A stretch of 64,000 bases of DNA, from the NCBI GenBank assembly GCA_963643175.1, contig CAVIJF010000001.1:124001-188000 (forward strand), in the 5' to 3' direction. This document shows, piece after piece, positions 8,599 to 18,143 of this stretch; the first letter of the stretch is position 1; each line of letters opens with the position of its first letter. The translations under genes were made by a program, and so were the position numbers. The notes under the pieces are model-generated. The model was not told where the DNA came from. It made no database searches and saw nothing but the letters and a program-made list of their open reading frames with translations. The stretch comes from CAMEON01 sp963643175. GTDB lineage: Bacteria > Bacillota > Clostridia > Oscillospirales > CAG-272.

Positions 8599-8737
8599 GC
8601 CCTTTGAATAAATGTTCAATATTTGTTTACACTCGGTTCACCGACTTCGGAAAATCCGGTGAATTAAAACTTTTCCGGAAAATGTTGATTAAGCTGAATA
8701 AAACATACCGTGCGGAAAAAATGTGCCGCCGGATAAA

Positions 8738-9973
8738 TCAGCGGTTCCATAAATCCTCCGGATGTGCCTTGTACCATGCGACCGTGAGATCCACGACCAT
8801 ACCGTAGCTCCGGGTTCCGTCCGTTACCTGCTGGGTGTGCAGATACGTATTGTTGACCGTGCCGGATACCTTGGACGCCGTGGAGTTCCGGTACTTCTCA
8901 TAGAAGTTGCTGTATGCGGACAACTCATCAAGCGTGTTGCTGTTCACCCCCAACCTGACCAGCCGGTACTGTTCTGCATCCGCCTTGTACAGTGCATTCA
9001 TGACGTACTCGTACATATTCAGGTAGGCGCTGTACCGGATGTACGGATCGTCCGACCCGATGCACACAAGGAACGAGACCATGTTTGCCTCATCCTCGCG
9101 TGCGATGCCGCGCTGGTGCGCCATTTCGTGCGCCGCCGTGTAGGGAATGGTGTAATCCGGGAAGTTGACATTAATGTTTGCCTCGCCCGTGAAGAACGAG
9201 TAGACACCGGTGATGTGCATATAGGACAGAACTTCGCTGATGAGCACCGGCTTCGCCTGCCCCGCATTATCCCGGATGAAGTCGTGTGAGGCGCAGAAAT
9301 CGTCATAGGCGGCAGACAGCCGGTCGTTCATCTCTGCCAGCGAGTAGGGCATGACCGAAAATCCGTCACGTTCAAAAGCAATCGTTTCCGCTTCTTCGTT
9401 CAGATGCCTGACAAGGGTGTACGCGGTATTCGCCAGTTCGCTTGCACTGACCTGATTCTGCTCCAGATTCAGCTTTGTGTCCAGCGTGGTGTTCCGGTAT
9501 CCGGCGGAGAAGTTGAGTACAAACACCGAGAAGAAGCTCAGCAGTACCGAAAGCAGCACCCCGATGAACACTCCCGCAGTGCGCCAGCTGTCGCAGCGAC
9601 GGCGGATGGCATAGCGCAGGACGAGAACCAGCACGAGCGGCAGAAGCAATAGCGTCAGCTCACCGAGAGAGAAGGGGAACCACGCAGTCAGTGCCGCCAG
9701 AAGTGCCCGCAGGGGAGCGCTGATATGCAGATTGAACCAATCCGAAAAGGAGGAGCTGACAGACTGGATAATCAGCAGGAGCCCGCAGACCGCCGCCACG
9801 GCATACAGGAACACGCACACCGGCGGCAAATACTCATAGCGCGGCGGTATGGGGCGGTACTGCCGCCTTGATTCGGGATCCAGCGTCCGGTATAGCTTGG
9901 CGGAAATCGGGGACGGCAGGCAGCCGTATGGAGTTTTCTTGTGCCGGTTGCGGTCGGAGCGGAATATTTTCAT
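8738..9973 (-). CDS. DUF3810 membrane protein with HExxH metalloprotease-like motif
   Basis: A 411-residue protein matching the DUF3810 family. Three hydrophobic segments lie in the first 170 residues (about 51-70, 102-121, 134-157). The C-terminal extracytoplasmic domain contains HEMAHQRG at about residue 285, an HExxH zinc-protease-type motif, with downstream acidic residues (EDEAN) that could complete a metal site. The family function is not established. It is the last gene of the long minus-strand run, 63 bases after rluA, with AAAGGA before its ATG. Confidence 0.85.
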   Translation of the reverse strand: MKIFRSDRNRHKKTPYGCLPSPISAKLYRTLDPESRRQYRPIPPRYEYLPPVCVFLYAVAAVCGLLLIIQSVSSSFSDWFNLHISAPLRALLAALTAWFPFSLGELTLLLLPLVLVLVLRYAIRRRCDSWRTAGVFIGVLLSVLLSFFSVFVLNFSAGYRNTTLDTKLNLEQNQVSASELANTAYTLVRHLNEEAETIAFERDGFSVMPYSLAEMNDRLSAAYDDFCASHDFIRDNAGQAKPVLISEVLSYMHITGVYSFFTGEANINVNFPDYTIPYTAAHEMAHQRGIAREDEANMVSFLVCIGSDDPYIRYSAYLNMYEYVMNALYKADAEQYRLVRLGVNSNTLDELSAYSNFYEKYRNSTASKVSGTVNNTYLHTQQVTDGTRSYGMVVDLTVAWYKAHPEDLWNR

Positions 9974-10036
9974 GGGAACATCCTTTCTTTTCGGGCAGTC
10001 CCTGCCGCGCCTGTGCGGGCAGTGCCGGAGGTGTCG

Positions 10037-11110
10037 CTATCGGGCATCCTGCCGCACGAGGTCTGCGGCGGTCGGATTCCGGAGCCAAGCCCCGGACGGA
10101 CCGCTCAGAGCGGGAAATGCGGCGCACAGCAGGGATTCCATGTCCGGCGGCAGCGGTGCAAAGGTATGCATCCAACCGTCGCTGCAGGGGAAATTTACGG
10201 GCTCTGCGGGGTCGGGCATAGGAGCAGTTGCGGCGTGTCTGTCAGCCGCTGTGTCGAACGGAACCGGGAAGGTGAGTGAGAGGCAGTGCAGTGCCTGCCG
10301 CCCGATCGGTGCACCGTCCCCCGGCGGCGTTCCGTATACCTCGTCCCCGCAAAGCGGGTGCCCGAGGTGCGCGAAATGCACCCTGAGCTGGTGTGTCCGC
10401 CCGGTGTGCGGCATGGCAAGCACCAGCGTATACAGTTGGGACGATGCCAGCACCCGGTATGTTGTCAGGGCATACTCACAGTCCGCCCCGTCCGGGTCGG
10501 CGTCCGGGGCGGCTGTACGCATGGCGACACCGGACGCCGGCAGGCGGATGGGCACCTCAATACGGTGAATCTCCCCGTCGGCAGGCAGATACCCGTCCAG
10601 CACGGCGAGATAGCGCTTGGTCACGCGCCGCCCGACCAGACAGCCGCCGAGAAATCCGGCAACCGCTTGCGTTTTGGCGACCACGACCACCCCGCTGGTG
10701 TTCCTGTCCAGCCGCCCCATGGAACGGAAAACAAAAGGAACCCCGGCACATGCGTAGCGGTATGCAAGCGCGTTGGCGAGGGTGTCGGTAAGGTGCCCGT
10801 GTGAGGGATGCGTCGGCATTCCCGCCGGCTTGTTGAGGACAATCATGCGGTCGTCCTCATACAGGACGTCCAGCGGTGCCTCCGCCGGCAGGACGGTGCG
10901 GGTTGCGTTGTCCTGCGTATCGTCCACGGCGAGCTGCAGCCGATCCCCGGCGTGCAGGACATAGCGGACGGTCACGCGGACGCCGTTGACCGTGATGCCG
11001 TCCTCCCGTGCCTTGAGCCGTGCGAGCACGGCGGTCGAAATCGAGAGGGTGTTTTTCAGATACGAGCGGAGCAGGCGTCCCTCGTAAGCAGGAGAAATGG
11101 TAACAGTCAT
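10037..11110 (-). CDS. RluA family pseudouridine synthase
   Basis: A 357-residue RNA pseudouridine synthase. An N-terminal S4-like RNA-binding segment (about residues 8-65) precedes the catalytic domain with GRLDRNTSGVV, the family motif with its catalytic Asp (the usual first His is Gly here), and the C-terminal PHTGRTHQLRVHFAHLGHPL signature split around residue 240. The start at 11110 was chosen because it matches the family N-terminus; the longer frame to 11257 overlaps the small membrane-protein gene. Whether it acts on rRNA (RluC/D) or tRNA/rRNA (RluA) cannot be decided. Confidence 0.92.
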   Translation of the reverse strand: MTVTISPAYEGRLLRSYLKNTLSISTAVLARLKAREDGITVNGVRVTVRYVLHAGDRLQLAVDDTQDNATRTVLPAEAPLDVLYEDDRMIVLNKPAGMPTHPSHGHLTDTLANALAYRYACAGVPFVFRSMGRLDRNTSGVVVVAKTQAVAGFLGGCLVGRRVTKRYLAVLDGYLPADGEIHRIEVPIRLPASGVAMRTAAPDADPDGADCEYALTTYRVLASSQLYTLVLAMPHTGRTHQLRVHFAHLGHPLCGDEVYGTPPGDGAPIGRQALHCLSLTFPVPFDTAADRHAATAPMPDPAEPVNFPCSDGWMHTFAPLPPDMESLLCAAFPALSGPSGAWLRNPTAADLVRQDAR

Positions 11111-11181
11111 AACGGAAACTCCTGCCGCACCGCCCGCTCTCTGCCAGCGTATGCAGGACGGAGACAGGCGGTGCAACTCAA

Positions 11182-11319
11182 TCAAAAGAATTTCTCCAGA
11201 ATCATGGAGACGGCAAGCGTGACCATGGATCCCATCATCAGGATGCTCAGAATCCATGCCATGATGCGGGTCGCCAGACTGCGGCGGCGGGCGCCTTTGC
11301 TTTCGGTTTTGTTGGACAT
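11182..11319 (-). CDS. Small (45-residue) single-pass membrane protein
   Basis: The peptide starts MSNKTESKGARRRSLATRI, continues as a hydrophobic helix of about 20 residues, and ends LEKFF. It has a strong GGAAGGAG ribosome binding site 9 bases before the ATG and begins 21 bases after the parC stop, so it is very likely translated from the same mRNA. The basic N-terminus suggests an N-in orientation. I recognise no family. Confidence 0.65.
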   Translation of the reverse strand: MSNKTESKGARRRSLATRIMAWILSILMMGSMVTLAVSMILEKFF

Positions 11320-11340
11320 GACGGTATACTCCTTCCGGAC

Positions 11341-13590
11341 TTATTCGGTATCAATCTTTATCTGCTGGATGTCGATATCCTTCTCCTCCAGCAGGACGCC
11401 GGAGGCAGGCAGTTTGGTTTTGCGGTAGGATTTGCTGTTTCCGAAGCGGTCGTCGATGTCGGTGTACGCCGCTTTGAGCTTCTGCCCCTTCCGGAGCGTT
11501 ATCAACTGATTGCCGCCGGAGGTGCGGGTTGCCATTTTGGGGATAAGCGAGGACTTGATGAGGATGGCGCGGTCGGCATCCGAGACGAGCAGAATATCCA
11601 GCGGCTCGTTCTCGTCCTCCCCGAATACCGCGACCAGCGGCGACGCGGAGGAGCAGGCGCCGGTCAGTTTGCGCCGGTTGCCCTTTGTTTCATAAGCCGA
11701 CACGGGTACGCGCACGCCTTTTCCGTTGGCAAACAGGAAAATCATGTTCCGGTCGGCGGGATACTCGTTGCGCACCTCCATGTACAGCGGCTTCTCGCCG
11801 GCATCCATGCCCAGTCTGGCAGGCAGAAACTCTCCCATGACCGAGGGCTTGACTGTTTCAAAGTCGGCGACCGCCGCACGCCAGACCTGCGCCCGGTCGG
11901 TGAAGAATACCAGCGTGTCGCGGTTGCGTGCCTCCAGCGAGGCAACAATCTCGTCGCCGTCCTTTAACCGATGGTCGGGTGTTGTCTGCACGCGCACGTT
12001 GGAGGCGAGCTTTTTGAAGTAGCCCTCCCCGGTCAGAACCAGACGCACCGGGTAATCCTCCACGGCAGGCTCTTCCGCGGCGGGCGGCAGGTCGTCCGGC
12101 TTGATAATCTGCGTCCGGCGGGGTTGTCCGAATTTCTTCTTGACCTCCGTCAGCTGGGCTGCGATAACGCCCTTCAGCTTGATGTCGTCCGCCAGAATAT
12201 CCTCTGTCTCGGCGATTTCCCGGCGCAGATTCTCAATTTCGGATATGCGGTTGAGGATGTACTCGCGGTTGAGATTGCGCAGTTTGATTTCGGCAATGTA
12301 GTTTGCCTGCACCTCGTCGATGTCGAAGCCAGCCATCAGGGAAGGAATGACCTCCTCCTCCTTCTCGGTCTTGCGGATGATGCGGATCGCCTTGTCTATG
12401 TCCAGCAGAACTTTGGCGAGCGCTTCCAGCAGGTGCAGCTTGTCCCGCTTTTTGCCGAGATCAAAGGTCAATTCCCGCCGCACACAGCCGGTGCGGAAGA
12501 CAATCCACTCCCGGAGAATCTCCGCCACACCCATTTGCCGGGGCGTGGAGTCAATGAGCACGTTGAAATTGCACTTGAAGCTGTCCTCCAGCGAAGTCAG
12601 ACGGAACAGGCGGTTCATCAGCTTGTCCGGATCGGTGCCTTTTTTGAGGTCAATGGTCAGTTTGAAGCCGGACAGACCGATTTCGTCGCGCACGTCGGTG
12701 ATTTCCTTCACCGTGTCGTTCTTGACCAGCTCAATGATTTTCTCCATAATCTGTTCCAGCGTCGTGGAGTAGGGTATCTGGAGAATTTCAATACAGTTCG
12801 CCGTCGCATCGTACTGGTAGCGTGCCCGGACGCGCACGGAACCCTGTCCGGTCTCGTACACCGTCTTCAGCTGCTCCGCATCGTAAATCAGCGCACCGCC
12901 GCCGGGAAAATCGGGCGCCTTGATAATCTCCATCAGCCGCTCGGTGGTCAGATTGGGCTTTTTGAGCAGTGCAATCGTTCCGTCGCAGACCTCTGCCAGA
13001 TTGAAGGAGCAGATATTGGACGCCATGCCGACGGCAATACCCATGTTTGGGGACACCAAAATATTGGGGAAGGTGGTCGGGAGCAGAACCGGTTCCTTCA
13101 TGGTGGCGTCATAGTTGTCCACCATATCCACGGCATCCTTGTCTATGCCCCGGAACACCTCCGAGCAGAACGGCTCCAGCTTGACCTCCGTGTATCGCAT
13201 GGCGGAGGCGTTGGTGTTGGAGGAGTACTGCTTTCCGAAGCCGCCCTTGGAGTCGATAAAGGGATGCAGGAGCGATTCGTTGTCCCGCGTCAGGCGCACC
13301 AGCGTTTCGTAAATGGCATCGTTTCCGTGCGGATTCAGCTGAAGCGTCGCACCGACCACATTGGCGCTCTTGGTGCGGGGGGAATTGGGGTTGAGCAGTC
13401 CCATTTTGTACATGGTGTACAGCAGTTTGCGGTGAGACGGCTTGAAGCCGTCAATCTCCGGGATTGCGCGGGAAATGATGACCGACATGACGTAGGGCAT
13501 ATAGTTCTTTTCCAGCGTGTCGGTGATAAGCTGTGTCCGTATGGGGGCAGAGACAATCTCCTGTGTTTTCTGTTTTTTCTGTTTAGCCAT
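11341..13590 (-). CDS. parC: DNA topoisomerase IV / gyrase subunit A
   Basis: A 749-residue type IIA topoisomerase A subunit. The breakage-reunion domain begins at residue 25; the catalytic tyrosine is in ASAMRYTEVKL, and AVGMASNICS, GFDIDEVQANYIAEIKLRNLN and the coiled-coil region follow. The C-terminal third is the DNA-wrapping beta-pinwheel, without a canonical GyrA box that I can see, so ParC is favoured over GyrA. The B subunit (ParE) normally adjacent in Firmicutes is not in this window. The gene starts with ATG after AGAAGGATACC and is followed closely by the 45-residue membrane protein. Confidence 0.9.
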   Translation of the reverse strand: MAKQKKQKTQEIVSAPIRTQLITDTLEKNYMPYVMSVIISRAIPEIDGFKPSHRKLLYTMYKMGLLNPNSPRTKSANVVGATLQLNPHGNDAIYETLVRLTRDNESLLHPFIDSKGGFGKQYSSNTNASAMRYTEVKLEPFCSEVFRGIDKDAVDMVDNYDATMKEPVLLPTTFPNILVSPNMGIAVGMASNICSFNLAEVCDGTIALLKKPNLTTERLMEIIKAPDFPGGGALIYDAEQLKTVYETGQGSVRVRARYQYDATANCIEILQIPYSTTLEQIMEKIIELVKNDTVKEITDVRDEIGLSGFKLTIDLKKGTDPDKLMNRLFRLTSLEDSFKCNFNVLIDSTPRQMGVAEILREWIVFRTGCVRRELTFDLGKKRDKLHLLEALAKVLLDIDKAIRIIRKTEKEEEVIPSLMAGFDIDEVQANYIAEIKLRNLNREYILNRISEIENLRREIAETEDILADDIKLKGVIAAQLTEVKKKFGQPRRTQIIKPDDLPPAAEEPAVEDYPVRLVLTGEGYFKKLASNVRVQTTPDHRLKDGDEIVASLEARNRDTLVFFTDRAQVWRAAVADFETVKPSVMGEFLPARLGMDAGEKPLYMEVRNEYPADRNMIFLFANGKGVRVPVSAYETKGNRRKLTGACSSASPLVAVFGEDENEPLDILLVSDADRAILIKSSLIPKMATRTSGGNQLITLRKGQKLKAAYTDIDDRFGNSKSYRKTKLPASGVLLEEKDIDIQQIKIDTE

Positions 13591-13626
13591 GGTATCCTTC
13601 TTCCGCAGTGGATTTTACAGCACTGG

Positions 13627-13812
13627 TCAGCCAGCTCTCAAGGTCGATATTCCGGTCAAGGTAAGTATCGATTCGGGGTCAACGATTGTATCCGCCGAGA
13701 TGACAGAGGTTGCGCTTCCGTCCGTTTCTCCCCGACCGGAACACCCGACCGAGGCGGATGCCAGCCTCAGATCGATAATCACAGTGAGGACTGTATTTTT
13801 TACATACGTCAT
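13627..13812 (-). CDS. Possible 61-residue hypothetical protein
   Basis: An ATG at 13812, 6 bases after the tsaC stop, opens a 61-codon frame filling most of the tsaC-parC gap. The peptide has a moderately hydrophobic N-terminus (YVKNTVLTVIIDL) and a Ser/Thr-rich remainder. The ribosome binding site is weak. The opposite strand is also open here, so coding status is doubtful. Confidence 0.25.
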   Translation of the reverse strand: MTYVKNTVLTVIIDLRLASASVGCSGRGETDGSATSVISADTIVDPESILTLTGISTLRAG

Positions 13813-13818
13813 GTCGCC

Positions 13819-14871
13819 TTACTTCTGAATCTTTCTGACAGTATGCGCCGCCGCCCGGATCATACGGTTGTACAGCGCCAGTCCCAGTCCTTCACGCGGC
13901 GGCAGGTGCGCATAAACCACGTCGGCTTGCAGGGCATCCGATTCGCGCAGGCGGGAAAACAGCGTGTGTGCGTGGGTTGCAAGGTCGTCCCGTGCGCCGA
14001 CCGGGAGCAGGCGCTCCGGGCGCAGGTACGGAATCTCCTCGTCGTAGCAGAGAATCGCGCAGGACTCGACAGCCTGCCGCTGCTGCAGGTAGGAAAGGAC
14101 ATCCTCCGGTGTGCCGTCCAGCAGCACCACCGGAGTTGCGGGTGCATAGTGCCTGTACTTCATGCCCGGCGAGAGCGGCCGCACGTCCGCCGAGAGCATT
14201 TCCGTGACGGCAGGCGCCACGGCAACACGCGGACAGACACAGCACAGCGCATCGTAGGTGATGCCGCCGGGGCGGAGCAGGGTCAGGTACTCGCCCGCCT
14301 CGTCCCTGTCCAGCTTGACGATGGTGGATTCCAGCCCTATCTCGCAGTCGCCGCCGTCCAGAATCATGTCCACGCGCCCGTCCATATCCTGTGCCACATG
14401 GGCGGCACAGGTGGGCGACGGCTTGCCGGACAGATTGGCAGAGGGGGCGGCGATGGGTACGCCTGCCGCCGCAATCAGGGCGTGCGCGACGGGATGCGAC
14501 GGGCAGCGCACCGCAACGGTTTCCAACCCTCCCGTTGTGGACAGGGGAATAATCGGCTTGCGCGGCATGATGACGGTCAGGGGACCCGGCATGAAAACGT
14601 CCGCCAATCTGTCGTACAGCGCATCGGTGTCGGCATACTTTGCCGCATCCTGCGGAAAAGCCACGTGTATAATCAGCGGGTTGTCTGACGGGCGCCCCTT
14701 TGCGGCATAGATGCGGCGGGATGCCTCGGCGTTGGTCGCGTCACCGCCCAGCCCGTACACTGTTTCGGTGGGAAACACGACTAGCCCGCCTGCCCGGATG
14801 ATACTGGCGGCACGCCGGATGTCCTCCGCCTGTTCTGCCGGGTCGTTTATAAGAATATGCTCGGTTTGCAA
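13819..14871 (-). CDS. tsaC: L-threonylcarbamoyladenylate synthase (TsaC/Sua5)
   Basis: A 350-residue Sua5-type enzyme that makes threonylcarbamoyl-AMP from threonine, bicarbonate and ATP for the t6A37 modification of ANN-reading tRNAs. The YrdC domain shows FPTETVYGLGGDA, KGRPSDNPL and APSANLSGKPSPT. A C-terminal Sua5 domain follows residue 215 with the linking SPGMKYRHYAP motif. The start codon is TTG (14869-14871) with AAAGGA 10 bases upstream; no suitable ATG exists nearby. It follows prfA, a common pairing. Confidence 0.94.
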   Translation of the reverse strand: MQTEHILINDPAEQAEDIRRAASIIRAGGLVVFPTETVYGLGGDATNAEASRRIYAAKGRPSDNPLIIHVAFPQDAAKYADTDALYDRLADVFMPGPLTVIMPRKPIIPLSTTGGLETVAVRCPSHPVAHALIAAAGVPIAAPSANLSGKPSPTCAAHVAQDMDGRVDMILDGGDCEIGLESTIVKLDRDEAGEYLTLLRPGGITYDALCCVCPRVAVAPAVTEMLSADVRPLSPGMKYRHYAPATPVVLLDGTPEDVLSYLQQRQAVESCAILCYDEEIPYLRPERLLPVGARDDLATHAHTLFSRLRESDALQADVVYAHLPPREGLGLALYNRMIRAAAHTVRKIQK

Positions 14872-14903
14872 AGCAACACAGTCCTTTCATGAAGCGGTGG
14901 GCG

Positions 14904-15977
14904 TCAGTCCCGCGCCTCGGATTCACGGAGCCGCGCGGCGGTATCCGCCTCGGTCAGCGCCCGGATCATGGGGTCAAGGTTTCCGTTCATGAATCCCGCA
15001 ATGTCGTACAGGGAAAGCCCGATGCGGTGGTCGGTGACGCGGCTCTGCGGGAAATTGTAGGTACGGATTTTTTCGCTCCGGTCGCCGGAGCCGACCTGTG
15101 AGCGCCGCGCCTCGGCGCGGGCGCTGTCGGTTTCCTCTTTTTTTCGCTTGTAGAGAATGGCACGCAGCATGCAGAGCGCCTTATCTTTGTTCTGGAACTG
15201 CGAACGCTCCTGCTGGCATTCCACGACAATGCCGGTCGGCTTGTGCGTCAGGCGGACGGCGGATTCGGTTTTGTTGATGTGCTGACCGCCCGCCCCGGAG
15301 GACTTGCAGGATTCAAACACAAGGTCACTGTCCCGGATTTCCACATCCACCTCCTCCGCCTCCGGCAGTACCGCCACCGTAGCAGCGGAGGTCTGGATGC
15401 GTCCCTGCGATTCGGTCGCGGGCACGCGCTGGACGCGGTGAACTCCCGATTCAAATTTGAATCGGGAGAACGCACCTTTCCCTTCGCAGAGAAACACGAT
15501 TTCGCGGAATCCGCCAAGCTCGGTCTCGGTAGCCGAGGTGATGCTGACCGCAAAGCCGACCGACTGCGCGTACATACTGTACATCCGGAACAGGTCGGCG
15601 GCAAACAGTGCCGCCTCCTCTCCGCCGGTACCGGCGCGGATTTCCATGACCACACTGCGGTCATCGTCCGGGTCGCGCGGAATCAGCAGGGTACGCAGTG
15701 CAGCTCCCGCTTCCGTCAGCTGCTTTTTCAGCGTCAGCGCCTCCTCGGCGGCAAGTGCCCGCAGCTCCGCATCGGGAGACAGCGCCTCCTCTTCCGCCTC
15801 GCAAAGGCGCGCCTCCAGCGAGCGGTAGGTGCGGTAGGCGCTGACCGTATCGGTCAGGCTGTTGTATTCCCGTATCAGGCGCTGGTACGCGGCGGGATCC
15901 GCCAGTGTTTCCGGCAGTGTAAGCCGGTATTCCATGTCCTCGTACCGCCGGGCGACGGGTTCCAGATTCTCAAACAT
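14904..15977 (-). CDS. prfA: Peptide chain release factor 1
   Basis: A 357-residue class I release factor that reads UAA and UAG and hydrolyses peptidyl-tRNA in the ribosome. The catalytic GGQHINKTESAVRLTH (GGQ) and the RF1 stop-codon tripeptide region (VQRVPATESQGRIQTS) are intact, as are the PCRF domain features (IRAGTGGEEAALFA). Length is standard. AAAGGAG lies before the ATG. No prmC homologue sits beside it here. Confidence 0.97.
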   Translation of the reverse strand: MFENLEPVARRYEDMEYRLTLPETLADPAAYQRLIREYNSLTDTVSAYRTYRSLEARLCEAEEEALSPDAELRALAAEEALTLKKQLTEAGAALRTLLIPRDPDDDRSVVMEIRAGTGGEEAALFAADLFRMYSMYAQSVGFAVSITSATETELGGFREIVFLCEGKGAFSRFKFESGVHRVQRVPATESQGRIQTSAATVAVLPEAEEVDVEIRDSDLVFESCKSSGAGGQHINKTESAVRLTHKPTGIVVECQQERSQFQNKDKALCMLRAILYKRKKEETDSARAEARRSQVGSGDRSEKIRTYNFPQSRVTDHRIGLSLYDIAGFMNGNLDPMIRALTEADTAARLRESEARD

Positions 15978-16034
15978 AGCAGATTAAACTCCTTTCCCGT
16001 CCCCGGTGGTTCCGGCAGGGGTACAACGGTGCAC

Positions 16035-17441
16035 TCAGGCGCGGAAGAATGCCTCAAACGCCTGATGCGCCGTGTACAGATCTGCCTTGGAAATGATTTC
16101 GTAAGGCGCGTGCATGGCGATTACAGGGACGCCCAGATCGACCGTTTCAATGTTGTGCTTGGCGATGTACTTTGCCACGGTTCCGCCGCCGCCTACATCG
16201 TCCTTGCCCATATCGCCTGCCTGCCAGACGACGCCTGCGTCCGCCATGATGCGGCGCACCCACGCGACATACTCCGCCGGCGCGTCATTGGTGCCGACTT
16301 TTCCGCCGTGCCCGGTATACTTGGACATGGCAACGCCGCAGTTGATGAGCGAAACATTACGCTTGTCGAACACGTCGGCAAAGTTGGGGTCGAAGCAAGC
16401 TGTCACGTCGGAGGACAGGCACTTGGAGTTTGCCTTCATGGCGGCGAAATTACCTCCGCGCGCCGCGGCAATTTCCGCGAGAAGGTCTGTCATCAGGTCG
16501 CACTGCATACCCGTGTTGCCCTCGGAACCGATTTCCTCCTTGTCCGCCAAAATGACCATGGCGGTGTGCAGGCTGTCGTCCGTGGCAAACAGTGCCGTCA
16601 GCGACGGGTAAGCGCACACGCGGTCATCGTGCCCGTAGGCACCGATCAGCGAACGGTCCAGTCCCACATCCCGTGCGCGGGCTGCAGGAACGGCGGACAG
16701 GTCGGCGGACAGGAAGTCCTCCTCCGTGATGCCGTACTTTTCGTTCAGGATGGAAAGGATATTCAGTTTGATTGCATCCTTGTCCGCACCGGGGAAGGGG
16801 CGGGTGCCCAGCAGGAGGTTGAGGCTTTCGGCAGGAATTGCTGTGCCGAGCGGCTTCTGATTCTGCTCCTGTCCGAGGTGGGGCAGCAGGTCATTGATAT
16901 AGATGACCGGATCGGACTCGTCCTCTCCGATAACCACATCCACGGTTTCCCCGTTCTTTTTGACCACCACGCCGTGCAGCGCCAGCGGAATCGTGACCCA
17001 CTGGTATTTGCGGATGCCGCCGTAGTAGCGCGTTTTGAAGAAGGCAAAGCCGCCGTCCTCGTACAGTGGGGACTGCTTGACGTCCAGCCGCGGGTTGTCA
17101 ATGTGAGCGGCGACAATGCGCACGCCGTTGTCAATCGGTTCGGAGCCGATACGGAACAGGTACAGATTGCGCCCGCGGTTATCGTAGTAGTATTTGCCCC
17201 CGACCTCCAGTTTCATGCCGAAGGTATAGGCAACATAGCCGTTTGCCTTCGCCATAGCGACAGCGGCACGCGATGCTTCGCGTTCGGTCTTTGCTTCATC
17301 CAGAAACTTCATATAACCGGGCGCGTAGTCATACGCGGCTCGGATTGCCGCCTGGTCGCCGGTTTCATAGAAGTTGGTCTTTTTGTAGCTCAGACTGTCA
17401 GCGAGAGCCTGCGCCTGCGTTTTGCTTTCCGTGTTTTCCAT
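16035..17441 (-). CDS. apeA: M18 family aminopeptidase
   Basis: A 468-residue zinc aminopeptidase of peptidase family M18. Metal ligands are visible in VAAHIDNPRLDVKQ (His/Asp), the DKEEIGSEGNTGM block (Glu) and the closing VIAMHAPYEIISKADL (His). Such enzymes release N-terminal amino acids, often acidic or neutral, from peptides in the cytoplasm. Length fits. AAGGA precedes the ATG by 8 bases. It lies between the lytic transglycosylase gene and prfA. Confidence 0.95.
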   Translation of the reverse strand: MENTESKTQAQALADSLSYKKTNFYETGDQAAIRAAYDYAPGYMKFLDEAKTEREASRAAVAMAKANGYVAYTFGMKLEVGGKYYYDNRGRNLYLFRIGSEPIDNGVRIVAAHIDNPRLDVKQSPLYEDGGFAFFKTRYYGGIRKYQWVTIPLALHGVVVKKNGETVDVVIGEDESDPVIYINDLLPHLGQEQNQKPLGTAIPAESLNLLLGTRPFPGADKDAIKLNILSILNEKYGITEEDFLSADLSAVPAARARDVGLDRSLIGAYGHDDRVCAYPSLTALFATDDSLHTAMVILADKEEIGSEGNTGMQCDLMTDLLAEIAAARGGNFAAMKANSKCLSSDVTACFDPNFADVFDKRNVSLINCGVAMSKYTGHGGKVGTNDAPAEYVAWVRRIMADAGVVWQAGDMGKDDVGGGGTVAKYIAKHNIETVDLGVPVIAMHAPYEIISKADLYTAHQAFEAFFRA

Positions 17442-17540
17442 GTCAGAATCCTTCTTTCTTACACTAAAATTTATCCTGAATTTGATTGGATGCTTTATCC
17501 GTTCCGGCAGTCATGCGCGGTATGCCGTAACCGCCATCCC

Positions 17541-18143
17541 TTATCCGTACAGCTTTTCATACACGCCGACCGCCTTCTGCACCTTGGAGACGTACCGTCT
17601 CGTTTCCCGGTAAGGGATTTTCCGCAGTCCGCCGGTGCCGTCCGATAGAGTTTCGTCAGACAGCCAGCCGTCCACCCGGCTTTCGCCTGCGTTGTAAGCG
17701 GCAAACGCCAGATCCCAGCGCCCGAAGCGCAGGTAATAGCGGGACAGGAGGCACGCCCCGTACCGGACGCTGGTCTCGGGGTCGTACCGCATCCCGTCCT
17801 CCAGATACTCGTGCAGGATGTCCTGCGTCAGCCAGCGGAAAGTGTCCGGCATGAGCTGCATCAATCCGACCGCTCCGGCAGAGGATTCCGCCGCACTGTC
17901 AAAGCCGCTTTCGGTACGCATAACGGCATACAGCACCGTATCCGGCACATCAAAGCGTGCGGCATAGGTTTCCACATACTCCCGGTATTTCCGCGGATAG
18001 CGCAACCGCTCGACACCGCTGCAGGCGAGGTCGAACAGAAAGCCGAACAGAAGGGAAATAACCAGAATGACCGTTACCACGACCGCGTGCGGCGGATTGC
18101 GGAAATCAAATCGTCCCGCACGTCCGGCGCCGCTCCGCCTCAC
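17541..18143 (-). CDS. Membrane-anchored lytic transglycosylase (SLT domain)
   Basis: A 200-residue protein with an N-terminal membrane helix (about residues 17-38) and an SLT domain that cleaves the MurNAc-GlcNAc bond of peptidoglycan. The catalytic glutamate is in MRTESGFDSAAES, followed by GAVGLMQLMPDTF and AFAAYNAGES, all typical of Slt70-type enzymes. The ATG overlaps the coaE stop by 4 bases, indicating translational coupling. The coaE/SLT pairing is frequent in Clostridia. Confidence 0.94.
   Translation of the reverse strand: MRRSGAGRAGRFDFRNPPHAVVVTVILVISLLFGFLFDLACSGVERLRYPRKYREYVETYAARFDVPDTVLYAVMRTESGFDSAAESSAGAVGLMQLMPDTFRWLTQDILHEYLEDGMRYDPETSVRYGACLLSRYYLRFGRWDLAFAAYNAGESRVDGWLSDETLSDGTGGLRKIPYRETRRYVSKVQKAVGVYEKLYG

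Larger units (their letters stand above)
8174..8737. other. Long murA leader and intergenic region
   Basis: About 560 bases without a long gene. It contains the predicted murA promoter at 8570-8598, and hence a murA 5' leader of about 390 bases, a short upstream reading frame (8299-8352) and a hairpin at 8188-8204. A 7-bp inverted repeat at 8637-8663, just past the DUF3810 stop on the minus strand, could end that transcript, though no T tract follows. Confidence 0.55.

Noticed and set aside
11971..14688. 905-codon plus-strand open frame
   Set aside because: Antisense to parC and tsaC, both of which have clear family motifs.
15243..17648. 801-codon plus-strand open frame
   Set aside because: Antisense to prfA, the M18 peptidase and the lytic transglycosylase.
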